From assembly GCF_943193215.1 (NCBI RefSeq), contig NZ_CALPDH010000004.1:189256-253255 (forward strand): DNA of 64,000 bases, given 5' to 3'. This document shows positions 16,273 through 24,661 of the stretch, piece by piece. Source of the DNA: Acetatifactor aquisgranensis. Its GTDB lineage: Bacteria; Bacillota; Clostridia; Lachnospirales; Lachnospiraceae. The notes under the pieces are model-generated. The model was not told the DNA's origin, did no database searches, and saw nothing but the letters and a program-made list of their open reading frames with translations. The stretch's first letter is position 1; every line of letters begins with the position of its first letter. Position numbers and translations under genes: made by a program.

Positions 16273-16749
16273 GTGCGCAGTGAAATCGAGGTAGACCGTG
16301 CGGTGGAGCAGTATTCGGATATGATAAAGCGGATTTGTCTGTATCATCTGAAAAATGCAGCCGACACGGAGGATGTCTTCCAGACTGTATTTTTGAAATA
16401 TCTGCTCTATGAGGGAAGCTTTGAGGGCCCGGAGCATGAGAAAGCGTGGCTCATCCGCGTTACGCTGAATGCGTGCAAGGACTATCTGAAAAGTTTTTTC
16501 CGCCACAGCGCCCTGCCTTTGGAGGAGCTTGCGGAGGAGGCGGCATCGATTCCGCCCAAACAGACAGAGGTCCTGGATGCCGTTCTGGCGCTGCCCGCGA
16601 AGTACAAGGATGCTATTTATCTGCATTATTATGAGGGCTACTCTGCCGGGGAAATCAGCCGCATTCTCGGCAAAAAGGAAAATACGGTCTATTCGCTTCT
16701 GTCCAGGGGGCGGACGATGCTGAAAGACGTGCTGGGAGGTGATCTGTGA
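16273..16749 (+). CDS. ECF-type RNA polymerase sigma factor
   Basis: A 158-residue sigma-70 family protein with only regions 2 and 4. Region 2 includes NAADTEDVFQTVFLKYL. Region 4 is a helix-turn-helix: LPAKYKDAIYLHYYEGYSAG then EISRILGKKENTVYSLLSRG. The start is taken at GTG 16273, preceded by AAGGCGGTGA. The open frame upstream overlaps the previous gene and is not sigma-like. Its TGA overlaps the ATG of the RsgI-like gene by one base (TGATG), so the two are translationally coupled, typical of a sigma/anti-sigma pair. The promoter it recognises is unknown, and autoregulation is likely. Confidence 0.88.
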   Translation: MRSEIEVDRAVEQYSDMIKRICLYHLKNAADTEDVFQTVFLKYLLYEGSFEGPEHEKAWLIRVTLNACKDYLKSFFRHSALPLEELAEEAASIPPKQTEVLDAVLALPAKYKDAIYLHYYEGYSAGEISRILGKKENTVYSLLSRGRTMLKDVLGGDL

Positions 16750-17591
16750 TGGGACTGGAGAATAAAGTTAGAGACGCTTTCGACTGCGTAAAGGCCGATG
16801 AGGGGCTGAAGGATGCCGCAAAGGAGTTCCTGAGGGATGCCAGACAGCGCGAAAGCTGCCCGGGCGCAAAGAGGCGCCTGCTCCATCCGGCGGCCCGGCT
16901 GGCTTTTGTGACGGCCTGCGCCATGCTGGCCGTGTTTCTGGGCATTGGCAGCTATGCTGTGCTGTGGATGCCGGTGGCCTATGTGAGCATCGATGTGAAT
17001 CCCTCTCTGGAGCTGGAGCTGAACCGGCTGGACAGGGTCATCGATGTGAGGGCTTACAACGCGGACGGCGAGGAGATCGCCGGAAACATTTCGGTAAAAG
17101 GACTGCACTATGAAGATGCCATTGAGCGGATAGTGAGCAGCGAAAAGATGCGGCCCTATCTGACAGAAGACGCGGCGCTTACCTTTACGGTTGCCACGGC
17201 CAGCGCGCTGAAAGAAGAGAGGATGCTTGCGGAGATTGCCCGTTCCTCCGGCTGTCTGGAGCACGGAGGCAGCAGCGTGGGGGCGGACATGAGCCTGGTG
17301 GGAGAAGCCCATGAGAACGGGCTTTCCCTCGGCAAGTATCTGGCGTACCGGCTTCTGCTCCAGTACGAGCCCTCTGTCACGGTGCAGGACTGCCATGACA
17401 TGAGCATGTCCCAGCTCCACGGTATGCTGGAAGAGCATGAGCATGGCATGGGTCATGGAGACAGCCAGGGAGAGCATGAGACAGGCCATGAAACGGAACA
17501 CGGAACAGAGCATAAGGGACAATATGAGGGCGTGCAGGAAAGCGAATATCCGATGGAGTACGATGGCCATAAATCCGGCCACGGCCATTGA
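16749..17591 (+). CDS. RsgI-like anti-sigma membrane protein with His-rich tail
   Basis: 280 residues. A cytoplasmic N-terminus of about 50 residues is followed by one membrane helix (about 54-76, LAFVTACAMLAVFLGIGSYA) and an extracellular domain beginning YVSIDVNPSLELELNRLDRV, a hallmark of the RsgI middle domain. The final about 60 residues are His/Glu/Gly-rich (e.g. HEHGMGHGDSQGEHETGHET) and end GHKSGHGH. RsgI proteins hold a sigma factor at the membrane until an outside signal arrives. Here the tail could sense or bind metal ions (inference). Start ATG 16749 has GGAGGTGA upstream. The N-terminus is shorter than classical RsgI and may be a diverged sigma-binding element. Confidence 0.78.
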   Translation: MGLENKVRDAFDCVKADEGLKDAAKEFLRDARQRESCPGAKRRLLHPAARLAFVTACAMLAVFLGIGSYAVLWMPVAYVSIDVNPSLELELNRLDRVIDVRAYNADGEEIAGNISVKGLHYEDAIERIVSSEKMRPYLTEDAALTFTVATASALKEERMLAEIARSSGCLEHGGSSVGADMSLVGEAHENGLSLGKYLAYRLLLQYEPSVTVQDCHDMSMSQLHGMLEEHEHGMGHGDSQGEHETGHETEHGTEHKGQYEGVQESEYPMEYDGHKSGHGH

Positions 17592-17594
17592 AAT

Positions 17595-17916
17595 CCAGCG
17601 CCTCGTATACATCTATGGTGTCCGCAGCCTGATTGCCCCGGAGCTTTTCGATGAAATGGTACATGGAGTAAAAGTCCGAGTCCCCATGGCCGAAGTCCTT
17701 TCCGGAATCGTCCGGCTGCCAGGAGGGGATATAATTCCGGTTGATGCTGTCGTCATAGATTAAGGCGTCCATGTCGTGCCGGATGAAATCGTCGAAATCC
17801 GTGTAGCAGGCCATGTCCGGCTCCGGGCTGCTCTCTTTGTGGCGGCGCAGGCCCTCCTGCCACTTGTCACAGATGGCCACCAGCTTCACAGTCCCGCTGC
17901 GATAGCGGTTCTATTG
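17595..17916 (-). pseudogene. remnant of a Gfo/Idh/MocA-family oxidoreductase
   Basis: Minus-strand codons just below 17916 read NRYRSGTVKLVAICDKWQEG, the second strand and helix of the Rossmann domain in this family. They run about 50 codons to MDALIYD and then jump to a segment with HGDSDFYSMYHFIEKLRGN and IDVYEALD, which belongs near the C-terminus of these proteins. The roughly 250 codons between, and everything before an in-frame TAG at about 17914-17916, are gone. This is an internally deleted, dead gene. The open frame running further into the RsgI-like gene has no similarity. The region 17592-18086 holds no other gene that I can support. Confidence 0.7.
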
Positions 17917-18086
17917 TTGACAGAACGGCCCTGACAGGATATCATAGAATGTAATTATTTTGTACCGGACGGATTCTGGACGGGAAAAGGAAATCGGGGA
18001 CAGCGCCGGGGCGGGCGCGGAGAATCGGAGCGGGAGGCGGCCATGGAGGATGGGAATATCTGCCGGTTCGGGGCGGATTTGCGAGT

Positions 18087-19757
18087 ATGAAGAGTGGAAA
18101 TAACGAGTTCCTGGGACTTTTATGTAAGCTGTACCTGGCGGCATTGCTGGTGGCGCTGCCCCTGTATACCGGGGAGGGGTATTGGTATCTGGGAAAGACG
18201 AAATATATGCTGTTCCAGAATATTTCGCTTCTCTGTCTGGGAATCTGGCTGGCGGCAGGACTTTCAATAGGCATCTGGTCCGCGGCGAAGCGAGTGGGGA
18301 GACAGACCCCGGAGAAAGGGAGCCTGAGGCCGGAGTTTAGCATGGCGGACTGGGCTGTAGCGGCTTATGGCGTCTGTGTGCTGCTTTCCGCGCTGGGCAG
18401 CGATTACGGAGATCTTGCGTGGACAGGCTACGAGGGCTGGTACATGGGGGCAGTCTCCCAGCTGCTGTTCGTGGGGATTTACTTTTTTGTGTCCAGGCGG
18501 TATGACGGGGGGCGCCTGCCTTTGTATCTGGGGGAGGCCGCGCTGTTTCTGGTGACTTTGTTCGGGCTGCTGCACCGTCTGGGGATAGACCCGCTGCGGC
18601 TGCTGATATACTGGAACTATCAGAACTGGGAATACAGCCACATGCTGTCCACTTTGGGAAATATCAACTGGCTGTGCGGTTATTACAGCGTGGCGCTGGC
18701 CTTTTCGGTGGTTCATTTCCTGAGAGAGGGGCGGCTGGGACGGAAGCTGCTTTTGTATGTGGTGAATGTGGCTGCTTTTGTGCTGCTGGGAGTACAGGGC
18801 AGTCAGGGAGGCCTGCTGATTCTGGCAGTCTGTGTGGCAGGATGTATGTGGCTGGGGAGAAAGAGCGCAGCCGTGCTGGCAAAGCTGTGGGCGCTGCTGG
18901 CGGGATTTTTCCTGTGCATGCCGCTTATGGGGCTGGGAATGAAGCTGCGGGGAAATAAGGCTGCCGTGGTGGCGGACGGAAATGTCTTCGCGCGCGTGGA
19001 GTGGTATGCCTGGATAATAGCCGGGGTGGTGTGCATCGCGGCCTGTCTGTGGCTGGCGAAGAAAGGGCATATCCTGGGGGACTGGATTCATCACCGGCTG
19101 GTGAAGATTGCATTTTTCGGCGGTGTGGCGGTCTGTCTGGCAGCGGCCCTGTTCGTCCTGTCCAGGCATGGCATTGATGACAGCTTTGGAAATGGCAGAG
19201 GGTTCTTGTGGCGCATCGCGCTGGAGGGCTTCGGAGAGGCGGATGTGAAGACAAAACTGCTGGGAGCCGGGCCGGACTGCTATGGGGTGGCTGTCTTCGG
19301 CAGGCTTGGCGCCGGGACGGATGTCTGGAAAGGGGAGCACTGGGAGGGGGCTGTCTATACCAATGCCCACAATGAATTCTTAAGCCAGCTGTGCAATGTG
19401 GGGATACTGGGGACGCTGAGTTATCTGGCTATATTCCTGGCGGGGCTGTGGCGCTATGGGCAGGGCTGCGGCTTTGGCTGTCCGCAGAGTATAAGCGACA
19501 GCCAAAGCCCTGCGCAGGGGCAGAGCGGCCGGCGGAGGCTTGCAGGAAGCGGGGACGGCAGCCGAAGCGGCCGGGGCGATGCGGCTTGTCTGTCCGGCCC
19601 GGAAGCATATGACCTCTGGACAGGACTTCTGGCAATCGCCATGTACGGAGCCCATTCCCTCATCAGTTTCCAACAGGTGCTGAACGCGCCGCTGCTTTTT
19701 CTGGTCCTTGGGATATGCGAGCACAGGATGCGCTCCCAATCGGGACAGCGTAAATAA
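18087..19757 (+). CDS. O-antigen ligase/polymerase-like membrane protein
   Basis: 556 residues with about 11-12 predicted membrane helices. A C-terminal loop/helix reads YTNAHNEFLSQLCNVGILGT, the conserved Wzy_C/WaaL-type motif with the catalytic-type His. It probably ligates or polymerises lipid-linked glycans at the outer face of the membrane. The start at ATG 18087 has only a weak ribosome site. Near residues 462-512 there is an unusual hydrophilic insert of low complexity (GQSGRRRLAGSGDGSRSGRG) that contains a 13-bp DNA inverted repeat. It stands between the sigma block and prmA, unrelated to either. Confidence 0.8.
   Translation: MKSGNNEFLGLLCKLYLAALLVALPLYTGEGYWYLGKTKYMLFQNISLLCLGIWLAAGLSIGIWSAAKRVGRQTPEKGSLRPEFSMADWAVAAYGVCVLLSALGSDYGDLAWTGYEGWYMGAVSQLLFVGIYFFVSRRYDGGRLPLYLGEAALFLVTLFGLLHRLGIDPLRLLIYWNYQNWEYSHMLSTLGNINWLCGYYSVALAFSVVHFLREGRLGRKLLLYVVNVAAFVLLGVQGSQGGLLILAVCVAGCMWLGRKSAAVLAKLWALLAGFFLCMPLMGLGMKLRGNKAAVVADGNVFARVEWYAWIIAGVVCIAACLWLAKKGHILGDWIHHRLVKIAFFGGVAVCLAAALFVLSRHGIDDSFGNGRGFLWRIALEGFGEADVKTKLLGAGPDCYGVAVFGRLGAGTDVWKGEHWEGAVYTNAHNEFLSQLCNVGILGTLSYLAIFLAGLWRYGQGCGFGCPQSISDSQSPAQGQSGRRRLAGSGDGSRSGRGDAACLSGPEAYDLWTGLLAIAMYGAHSLISFQQVLNAPLLFLVLGICEHRMRSQSGQRK
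19470..19509 (+). repeat. perfect 13-bp inverted repeat inside the O-antigen ligase-like gene
   Basis: GGCTTTGGCTGTC (19470-19482), a 14-nt loop, and GACAGCCAAAGCC (19497-19509). It lies in the region encoding a non-conserved hydrophilic insert and keeps the frame open. Confidence 0.8.
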
Positions 19758-19783
19758 AATATCACAAAATGGAGAACACAATC

Positions 19784-20773
19784 ATGAAGTGGAAGAAATT
19801 CAAAATAAAGACCGTGACAGAAGCCGAGGATATCATCATCAGCGCCCTCTGCGACATCGGCCTGGAGGGCGCGCAGATCGAGGACAAAGTGCCCCTGACT
19901 GCCCTGGAGAAAGAACAGATGTTCGTGGACATCCTGCCGGAGGGGCCGGAGGATGACGGAATCGCGTACTTAAGCTTTTTCGTAGAGGAAAAAGAGGACG
20001 GCCGCCTGGAGGTCTGCGGGGAGCCTGTGGATGAGGCGGCTATCCTGGAGAGGGTACGGGGAGAGCTGCAGGAGCTGCGGCAGTTCTGTGACATCGGAGA
20101 GGGCGTAATCACAGTGGACGAGACAGAGGACATCGACTGGATCAACAACTGGAAGCAGTATTTCCACCAGTTCTATATAGACGATATTCTGGTAATTCCC
20201 TCCTGGGAGGACGTGAATGCGGAGGACAGGGACCGGATAGTGCTGCACATCGACCCGGGCACGGCTTTCGGTACGGGGATGCACGAGACCACCCAGCTGT
20301 GCGTGAGGCAGCTTCGCAAGTACATGACGCCTGCCGCAAGGCTGCTGGACGTGGGCACGGGCAGCGGCATCCTGTCGATTCTCTCTCTGATGTTCGGCGC
20401 AGGACACGCGGTGGGTACGGATCTGGACGAATGCGCGGTGGAGGCTGTGGCCGCAAACTGTGAGGCCAATGCCATCGATTCCTCCCGCTTTGAGATGTTC
20501 ATCGGCAATATCATTACGGAGAAATCCGTGCAGGAGCGTGTGGGATTTGGCTGCTATGACATTGTGGTGGCCAACATACTGGCGGATGTGCTGGTGCCCC
20601 TGACCCCTGTTATCATGAACCAGCTGAAGCCCGGCGGAATCTATATTACCTCCGGCATCATAGACGATAAGGAGGAGGCCGTGGTGGAGGCCGTGAAAGC
20701 GGCAGGTCTGAAAGTGCTCGAGGTGAACCATCAGGGCGAGTGGGTCAGCGTGACGGCACAGAAAGGGCTCTGA
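19784..20773 (+). CDS. prmA: ribosomal protein L11 methyltransferase
   Basis: A 329-residue SAM-dependent methyltransferase that trimethylates lysines of ribosomal protein L11. An N-terminal substrate-recognition domain is followed by the Rossmann domain with DVGTGSGILSILSLMFGA (motif I) and the VANILADVL catalytic-loop motif. ATG 19784 has GGAGA 8 nt before it. ATG 19769, in the same frame, has no ribosome site. In clostridia prmA and rsmE usually follow dnaJ directly. Here 4.3 kb separates them. Confidence 0.95.
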   Translation: MKWKKFKIKTVTEAEDIIISALCDIGLEGAQIEDKVPLTALEKEQMFVDILPEGPEDDGIAYLSFFVEEKEDGRLEVCGEPVDEAAILERVRGELQELRQFCDIGEGVITVDETEDIDWINNWKQYFHQFYIDDILVIPSWEDVNAEDRDRIVLHIDPGTAFGTGMHETTQLCVRQLRKYMTPAARLLDVGTGSGILSILSLMFGAGHAVGTDLDECAVEAVAANCEANAIDSSRFEMFIGNIITEKSVQERVGFGCYDIVVANILADVLVPLTPVIMNQLKPGGIYITSGIIDDKEEAVVEAVKAAGLKVLEVNHQGEWVSVTAQKGL

Positions 20774-20924
20774 TTTTCCGGGGCTGTGTACCGCGAAAGG
20801 CAGCGCCTGATGCGGAAAGAACCGGTTATGGGCGGGAGGGACAGGGCTCTTGGGAAATGCTGCTGAGAGAAGTCATTGAGAGAAGTTACTGGAGAAAGTT
20901 TCTGAATAGAAACAGGAGAAAATC

Positions 20925-21671
20925 ATGTATCAGTTTTTCGTAGATCCGGCGCAGATTTATATTTCCGACAAACGTGTCATAATAACGGGGGAGGATGTGA
21001 ACCATATTAAGAATGTCCTCCGCATGCGGGCAGGGGAGGAGATTTCCGTCAGCAATGGCCTGGACGGCAGAGAGTACCGCTGCGGTATCCTTTCTCTCGG
21101 GGAGGAGGAAATCCTCTGCGAGCTTCGCTTCATGAAGGAGGACAGGGTGGAACTGCCCTCTCAGGTATATCTCTTTCAGGGGCTTCCCAAGGCGGACAAG
21201 ATGGAGCTGATCATCCAGAAAGCCGTGGAGCTGGGCGTCCGTCAGGTGATACCCGTGGCCGCCAGCCGTTGCGTGGTGAAGCTGGACGACAAAAAAGCCG
21301 CGGCGAAAAGAACCCGGTGGCAGGGGATTGCCCGGGCGGCCGCCAAGCAGAGCAAAAGGGCCATCATCCCGGAAGTGACAGAAGTGTCATCTTTTTCCGA
21401 TGCAGTCAGAGAGGCCTCAATGATGGATGTGGCGCTGATTCCCTACGAACTGGCCGAGGACATGTCCCGGACAAAAGAAATCATGGAGAACTTAAAACCT
21501 GGTACAAGCGTGGCAGTGTTCATAGGGCCGGAGGGAGGCTTCTCGGAGGGGGAGATTTCCCTTGCGGCAGAGAACGGAATCCGGCCTATCACTCTGGGAA
21601 AGCGTATTTTGCGGACGGAGACGGCAGGCCTTGCGGTATTGTCCTGGATTATGTATCAGCTGGAGTCCTAG
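20925..21671 (+). CDS. rsmE: 16S rRNA (uracil-1498-N3)-methyltransferase
   Basis: A 248-residue SPOUT-class methyltransferase. A PUA-like N-terminal domain is followed by the trefoil-knot region with FIGPEGGFSEGEI and LGKRILRTETAGLAVLSW, the SAM-binding knot signatures of RsmE. AGGAGA precedes the ATG by 5 nt. It modifies U1498 in the decoding region of the 30S subunit. It follows prmA by 150 nt with no obvious terminator between. The 230 nt after it hold no gene that I can support. Confidence 0.95.
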   Translation: MYQFFVDPAQIYISDKRVIITGEDVNHIKNVLRMRAGEEISVSNGLDGREYRCGILSLGEEEILCELRFMKEDRVELPSQVYLFQGLPKADKMELIIQKAVELGVRQVIPVAASRCVVKLDDKKAAAKRTRWQGIARAAAKQSKRAIIPEVTEVSSFSDAVREASMMDVALIPYELAEDMSRTKEIMENLKPGTSVAVFIGPEGGFSEGEISLAAENGIRPITLGKRILRTETAGLAVLSWIMYQLES

Positions 21672-21901
21672 AGGCGGTGCCTGTCCTGCAGACTTACCTT
21701 ATGTCGGAGAAAATGTAATAAGCAGCAGGCAGTACAGGAGGAATCCGGGGAAGGGCAGTCATATTCCGTGCCTGAAAGAGCAGGCGCAGGGACATGGACA
21801 GCGGTTCCGGCATATGATAAGGTAAGATGACTGCAGCTATGGACGCGCTTTGCCGGGAGCGCCGTATGGAGAGCTGTTTGATTTGATAAAGGAGTAAAGT
21901 C

Positions 21902-23074
21902 ATGGAAATCTATCTGGACAATTCCGCCACCACCAGAGTGTTCCCGGAAGTGGCGGAACTGATGACGAAAATCATGTGCGAGGACTACGGCAACCCGTCC
22001 AGCCTCCACATGAAAGGCGTACAGGCAGAACAATATTTGAGAAGCGCAAAAGAGACTTTCGCCAGAATCCTGAAAGTGAATGAAAAGGAGATTTTCTTTA
22101 CCTCAGGCGGGACGGAGTCGGACAATATGGCGTTGATCGGCTGCGCCAGGGCGGGCGCCAGACAGGGGAAGCATCTGATTACCACCCGGATTGAGCATCC
22201 GGCCGTCCTGAATACCATGCGGTATCTGGAATCCGCCGGCTACACCGTGACCTATCTGCCGGTGAATGCCTGCGGCGTGATTTCCCTGGAGGATCTGCGC
22301 CGGGCCATGACTCCGGACACCATCCTGGTATCCGTCATGCATACCAACAATGAAATCGGATCCCTGCAGCCCATAGCGGAGGCGGGAACGCTGATCAAGC
22401 GCATGAACCCCCGCACCCTGTTCCATGTGGACGCGGTACAGGGCTTCGGAAAGGCGAAAATCTACCCAAAGAGGATGGGCATAGACCTGCTGTCCGTCAG
22501 CGGCCACAAGATTCACGGCCCCAAGGGCATAGGGCTTCTGTATATCGGCAGCCAGGTGAAGATTCAGCCCATTCTCCACGGCGGAGGCCAGCAGATGAAC
22601 CTCCGCTCCGGCACGGACAATGTGCCCGGGATGGCAGGCTTCGCCCGGGCGGCAGAGCTTCTGGAGGCGCATTTTGAGGATGACGTGAAGCGGCTGTACC
22701 AATGCAAGAAATACTTCTGTGACGGCGTCAGAAAGCTGGAGGGCGTGAAAATCAACGGACTGCTGCCGGGGGAGCCGGACGGGGCAGGGACGGCTCCCCA
22801 TATCGTCAGCGTGTCGGTGGAGGGCGTGCGCAGCGAGGTGCTGCTCCACGCCCTGGAGGAAGAGGGAATCTATGTGTCCGCCGGAAGCGCCTGCGCCGCC
22901 AGAAAGCCCCAGCCCTCGGCTACGCTGAAAGCCATCGGCGTGGAGAAACCCCTGCTGGAATCCACCATCCGATTCAGCTTTTCCGTCTATACCACCCAGG
23001 AAGAATTGGACTATACACTGCGGGCAATGTATGATAAAATTCCTGTGTTGCGTAAATATACCCGGAGAAGATGA
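21902..23074 (+). CDS. cysteine desulfurase (NifS/IscS family)
   Basis: A 390-residue PLP enzyme that takes sulfur from cysteine as an enzyme-bound persulfide. Visible motifs are HVDAVQGFGK, the Schiff-base lysine in SVSGHKIHGPKG, and the active cysteine in SAGSACAA. AGGAG precedes the ATG. It lies immediately upstream of thiI, as in Bacillus where NifZ is a dedicated sulfur donor for ThiI, so a role in 4-thiouridine formation is likely. No iscU or sufU follows, so a general Fe-S role is less likely. Confidence 0.93.
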   Translation: MEIYLDNSATTRVFPEVAELMTKIMCEDYGNPSSLHMKGVQAEQYLRSAKETFARILKVNEKEIFFTSGGTESDNMALIGCARAGARQGKHLITTRIEHPAVLNTMRYLESAGYTVTYLPVNACGVISLEDLRRAMTPDTILVSVMHTNNEIGSLQPIAEAGTLIKRMNPRTLFHVDAVQGFGKAKIYPKRMGIDLLSVSGHKIHGPKGIGLLYIGSQVKIQPILHGGGQQMNLRSGTDNVPGMAGFARAAELLEAHFEDDVKRLYQCKKYFCDGVRKLEGVKINGLLPGEPDGAGTAPHIVSVSVEGVRSEVLLHALEEEGIYVSAGSACAARKPQPSATLKAIGVEKPLLESTIRFSFSVYTTQEELDYTLRAMYDKIPVLRKYTRRR

Positions 23075-23106
23075 GAACAGGCTGACGGGGAAAGTGCGTT
23101 TGAAAA

Positions 23107-23185
23107 ATTTACAGTACAACCCGACTGCGGACCGCCGGCCAGGTACTTCCCCGGAGGCATCGCTGTAAATCCCGGCGGTCCGCAG
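23107..23185 (+). other. interleaved inverted repeats (possible RNA pseudoknot) upstream of thiI
   Basis: CTGCGGACCGCCGG (23125-23138) is perfectly complementary to CCGGCGGTCCGCAG (23172-23185). In addition ATTTACAG (23107-23114) is complementary to CTGTAAAT (23163-23170). The two helices interleave (A-B-A'-B'), the topology of an H-type pseudoknot. The structure ends 22 nt before the thiI start. Confidence 0.6.
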
Positions 23186-23206
23186 TAAAGTAAGAAAGGA
23201 TAAGAT

Positions 23207-24388
23207 ATGTTTACAGCGTTTTTGATAAAATATGCCGAAATCGGCGTCAAGGGGAAGAACCGCTATCTCTTCGAGGACATGCTGGTGCACCAGATGAAGC
23301 TGGCCCTGAAGAAATGTGACGGACAGTTCCTGATTCATAAGTCCCAGGGGCGCATCTTCGTGGAGGCCCAGGGGGAGTTCGACTTCGAAGAGGCGGTGGA
23401 GCGGCTGAAAAAGGTGTTCGGCATCTCCGGCATATGCCCTGTGGTATACGCGGAGGACGAGGGCTTCGGGAAACTGGCCGAGAGAATCGTGGCCTATGTG
23501 GACGAAGTCTACCCGGACAAGCATAAGACTTTCAAGGTCCATTCACGCCGTGCCCGCAAGGATTACCCAAAGGAGTCCATGGAAATCAACGCGGATCTGG
23601 GGGAGGCCGTCCTGAACGCCTATCCCGAGATGACCGTGGACGTGCACAGCCCGGAAATCCTGCTGAATGTGGAAATCCGTGAAAAAATATATATTTATTC
23701 GGAAATCATACCGGGTCCTGGCGGCATGCCGGTAGGTACGGGGGGCAAGGCCATGCTGCTTTTGTCCGGCGGCATCGATTCCCCGGTGGCCGGGTACATG
23801 ATAGCCAAGCGCGGCGTGAAGCTGGACGCGGTATATTTCCATGCGCCGCCCTACACCAGCGAGCGGGCGAAGCAGAAAGTGGTGGATTTGGCCAGAATCG
23901 TGGCCGGATACGCGGGCCCTGTCTGGCTCCATGTGATCAATTTCACGGACATCCAGCTCTATATCCATGAGAAATGCCCTCATGAGGAGCTGACCATCAT
24001 CATGCGCCGGTATATGATGCGGATTGCGGAGGAAATCGCAAAGGAGACGGATTGCCTGGGGCTGATTACCGGCGAGAGCATCGGCCAGGTGGCATCCCAG
24101 ACCATGCAGTCCCTGGTTGCCACCAATGAGGTGTGCAGCCTGCCGGTGTATCGTCCTTTAATTGGATTTGACAAGCAGGAGATTGTGGAGGTGGCAGAGA
24201 AAATCGGGACTTTCGAGACCTCCATCCTGCCCTACGAGGACTGCTGCACCATTTTTGTGGCCAAGCATCCGGTGACCAAGCCCAATCTGAACGTCATCCG
24301 CCGCCATGAGCACAATCTGGACGAGGGGATAGAGGAGCTGGTGCGGATTGCCCTTGAGACGAAAGAACTGATTGTGGTAGAAGCGTGA
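23207..24388 (+). CDS. thiI: tRNA 4-thiouridine sulfurtransferase ThiI
   Basis: 393 residues. A ferredoxin-like N-terminal domain and THUMP domain (about 60-165) precede the PP-loop ATPase with LLLSGGIDSPVAGYM, which adenylates U8 of tRNA. Length matches ThiI forms without the C-terminal rhodanese domain, consistent with direct sulfur delivery from the adjacent cysteine desulfurase. AGGA lies 7 nt before ATG 23207. It may also supply sulfur for thiamine thiazole synthesis. Confidence 0.95.
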   Translation: MFTAFLIKYAEIGVKGKNRYLFEDMLVHQMKLALKKCDGQFLIHKSQGRIFVEAQGEFDFEEAVERLKKVFGISGICPVVYAEDEGFGKLAERIVAYVDEVYPDKHKTFKVHSRRARKDYPKESMEINADLGEAVLNAYPEMTVDVHSPEILLNVEIREKIYIYSEIIPGPGGMPVGTGGKAMLLLSGGIDSPVAGYMIAKRGVKLDAVYFHAPPYTSERAKQKVVDLARIVAGYAGPVWLHVINFTDIQLYIHEKCPHEELTIIMRRYMMRIAEEIAKETDCLGLITGESIGQVASQTMQSLVATNEVCSLPVYRPLIGFDKQEIVEVAEKIGTFETSILPYEDCCTIFVAKHPVTKPNLNVIRRHEHNLDEGIEELVRIALETKELIVVEA

Positions 24389-24390
24389 GA

Positions 24391-24431
24391 AGAAGTTCTA
24401 AGGCCGCAAAGTACGCGCCCTAAGAACTTCT
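24391..24431 (+). repeat. hairpin after thiI
   Basis: AGAAGTTCT (24391-24399) pairs with AGAACTTCT (24423-24431). No T-run follows. Further right, GTGTGA/TCACAC (24441-24462) and GAAGAATG/CATTCTTC (about 24463-24511) form two more hairpins. The stretch 24389-24583 holds hairpins but no gene that I can support. Confidence 0.55.
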
Positions 24432-24583
24432 ATGCTCCCAGTGTGAGAAGTGCGTTCACACGGAAGAATGCACAAGCGAGTCCTGTTCGTTTTGTGCATG
24501 GGCATTCTTCAGGCCTTGGACCGGTTCGGGAGTTTTGTTTGCTGTTGCGGGCGGCAGGTCTGGAATCAATGTGCTGATACAAT

Positions 24584-24624
24584 AAAAAAGGCCTTCCGGG
24601 GTCTGTCCCGCAAGAGGCCTTTTT
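24584..24624. terminator. bidirectional intrinsic terminator
   Basis: AAAAAGGCCT (24585-24594) / AGGCCTTTTT (24615-24624) with a 20-nt loop. T-runs are present on both strands, so it serves the thiI transcript from the left and the HPr-like gene from the right. Confidence 0.85.
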
Positions 24625-24661
24625 GTCTGTCTTCCTATGTACGCGCCGCGGGAACAAAGTC

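Noticed and set aside
17377..17594. Continuation of the minus-strand frame into the RsgI-like gene
   Set aside because: Similarity to the oxidoreductase ends near IDVYEALD. The rest is antisense to the His-rich tail.
22103..23542. 479-codon minus-strand frame over the cysteine desulfurase and thiI genes
   Set aside because: Crosses two well-supported genes and a non-coding spacer, with no motifs.
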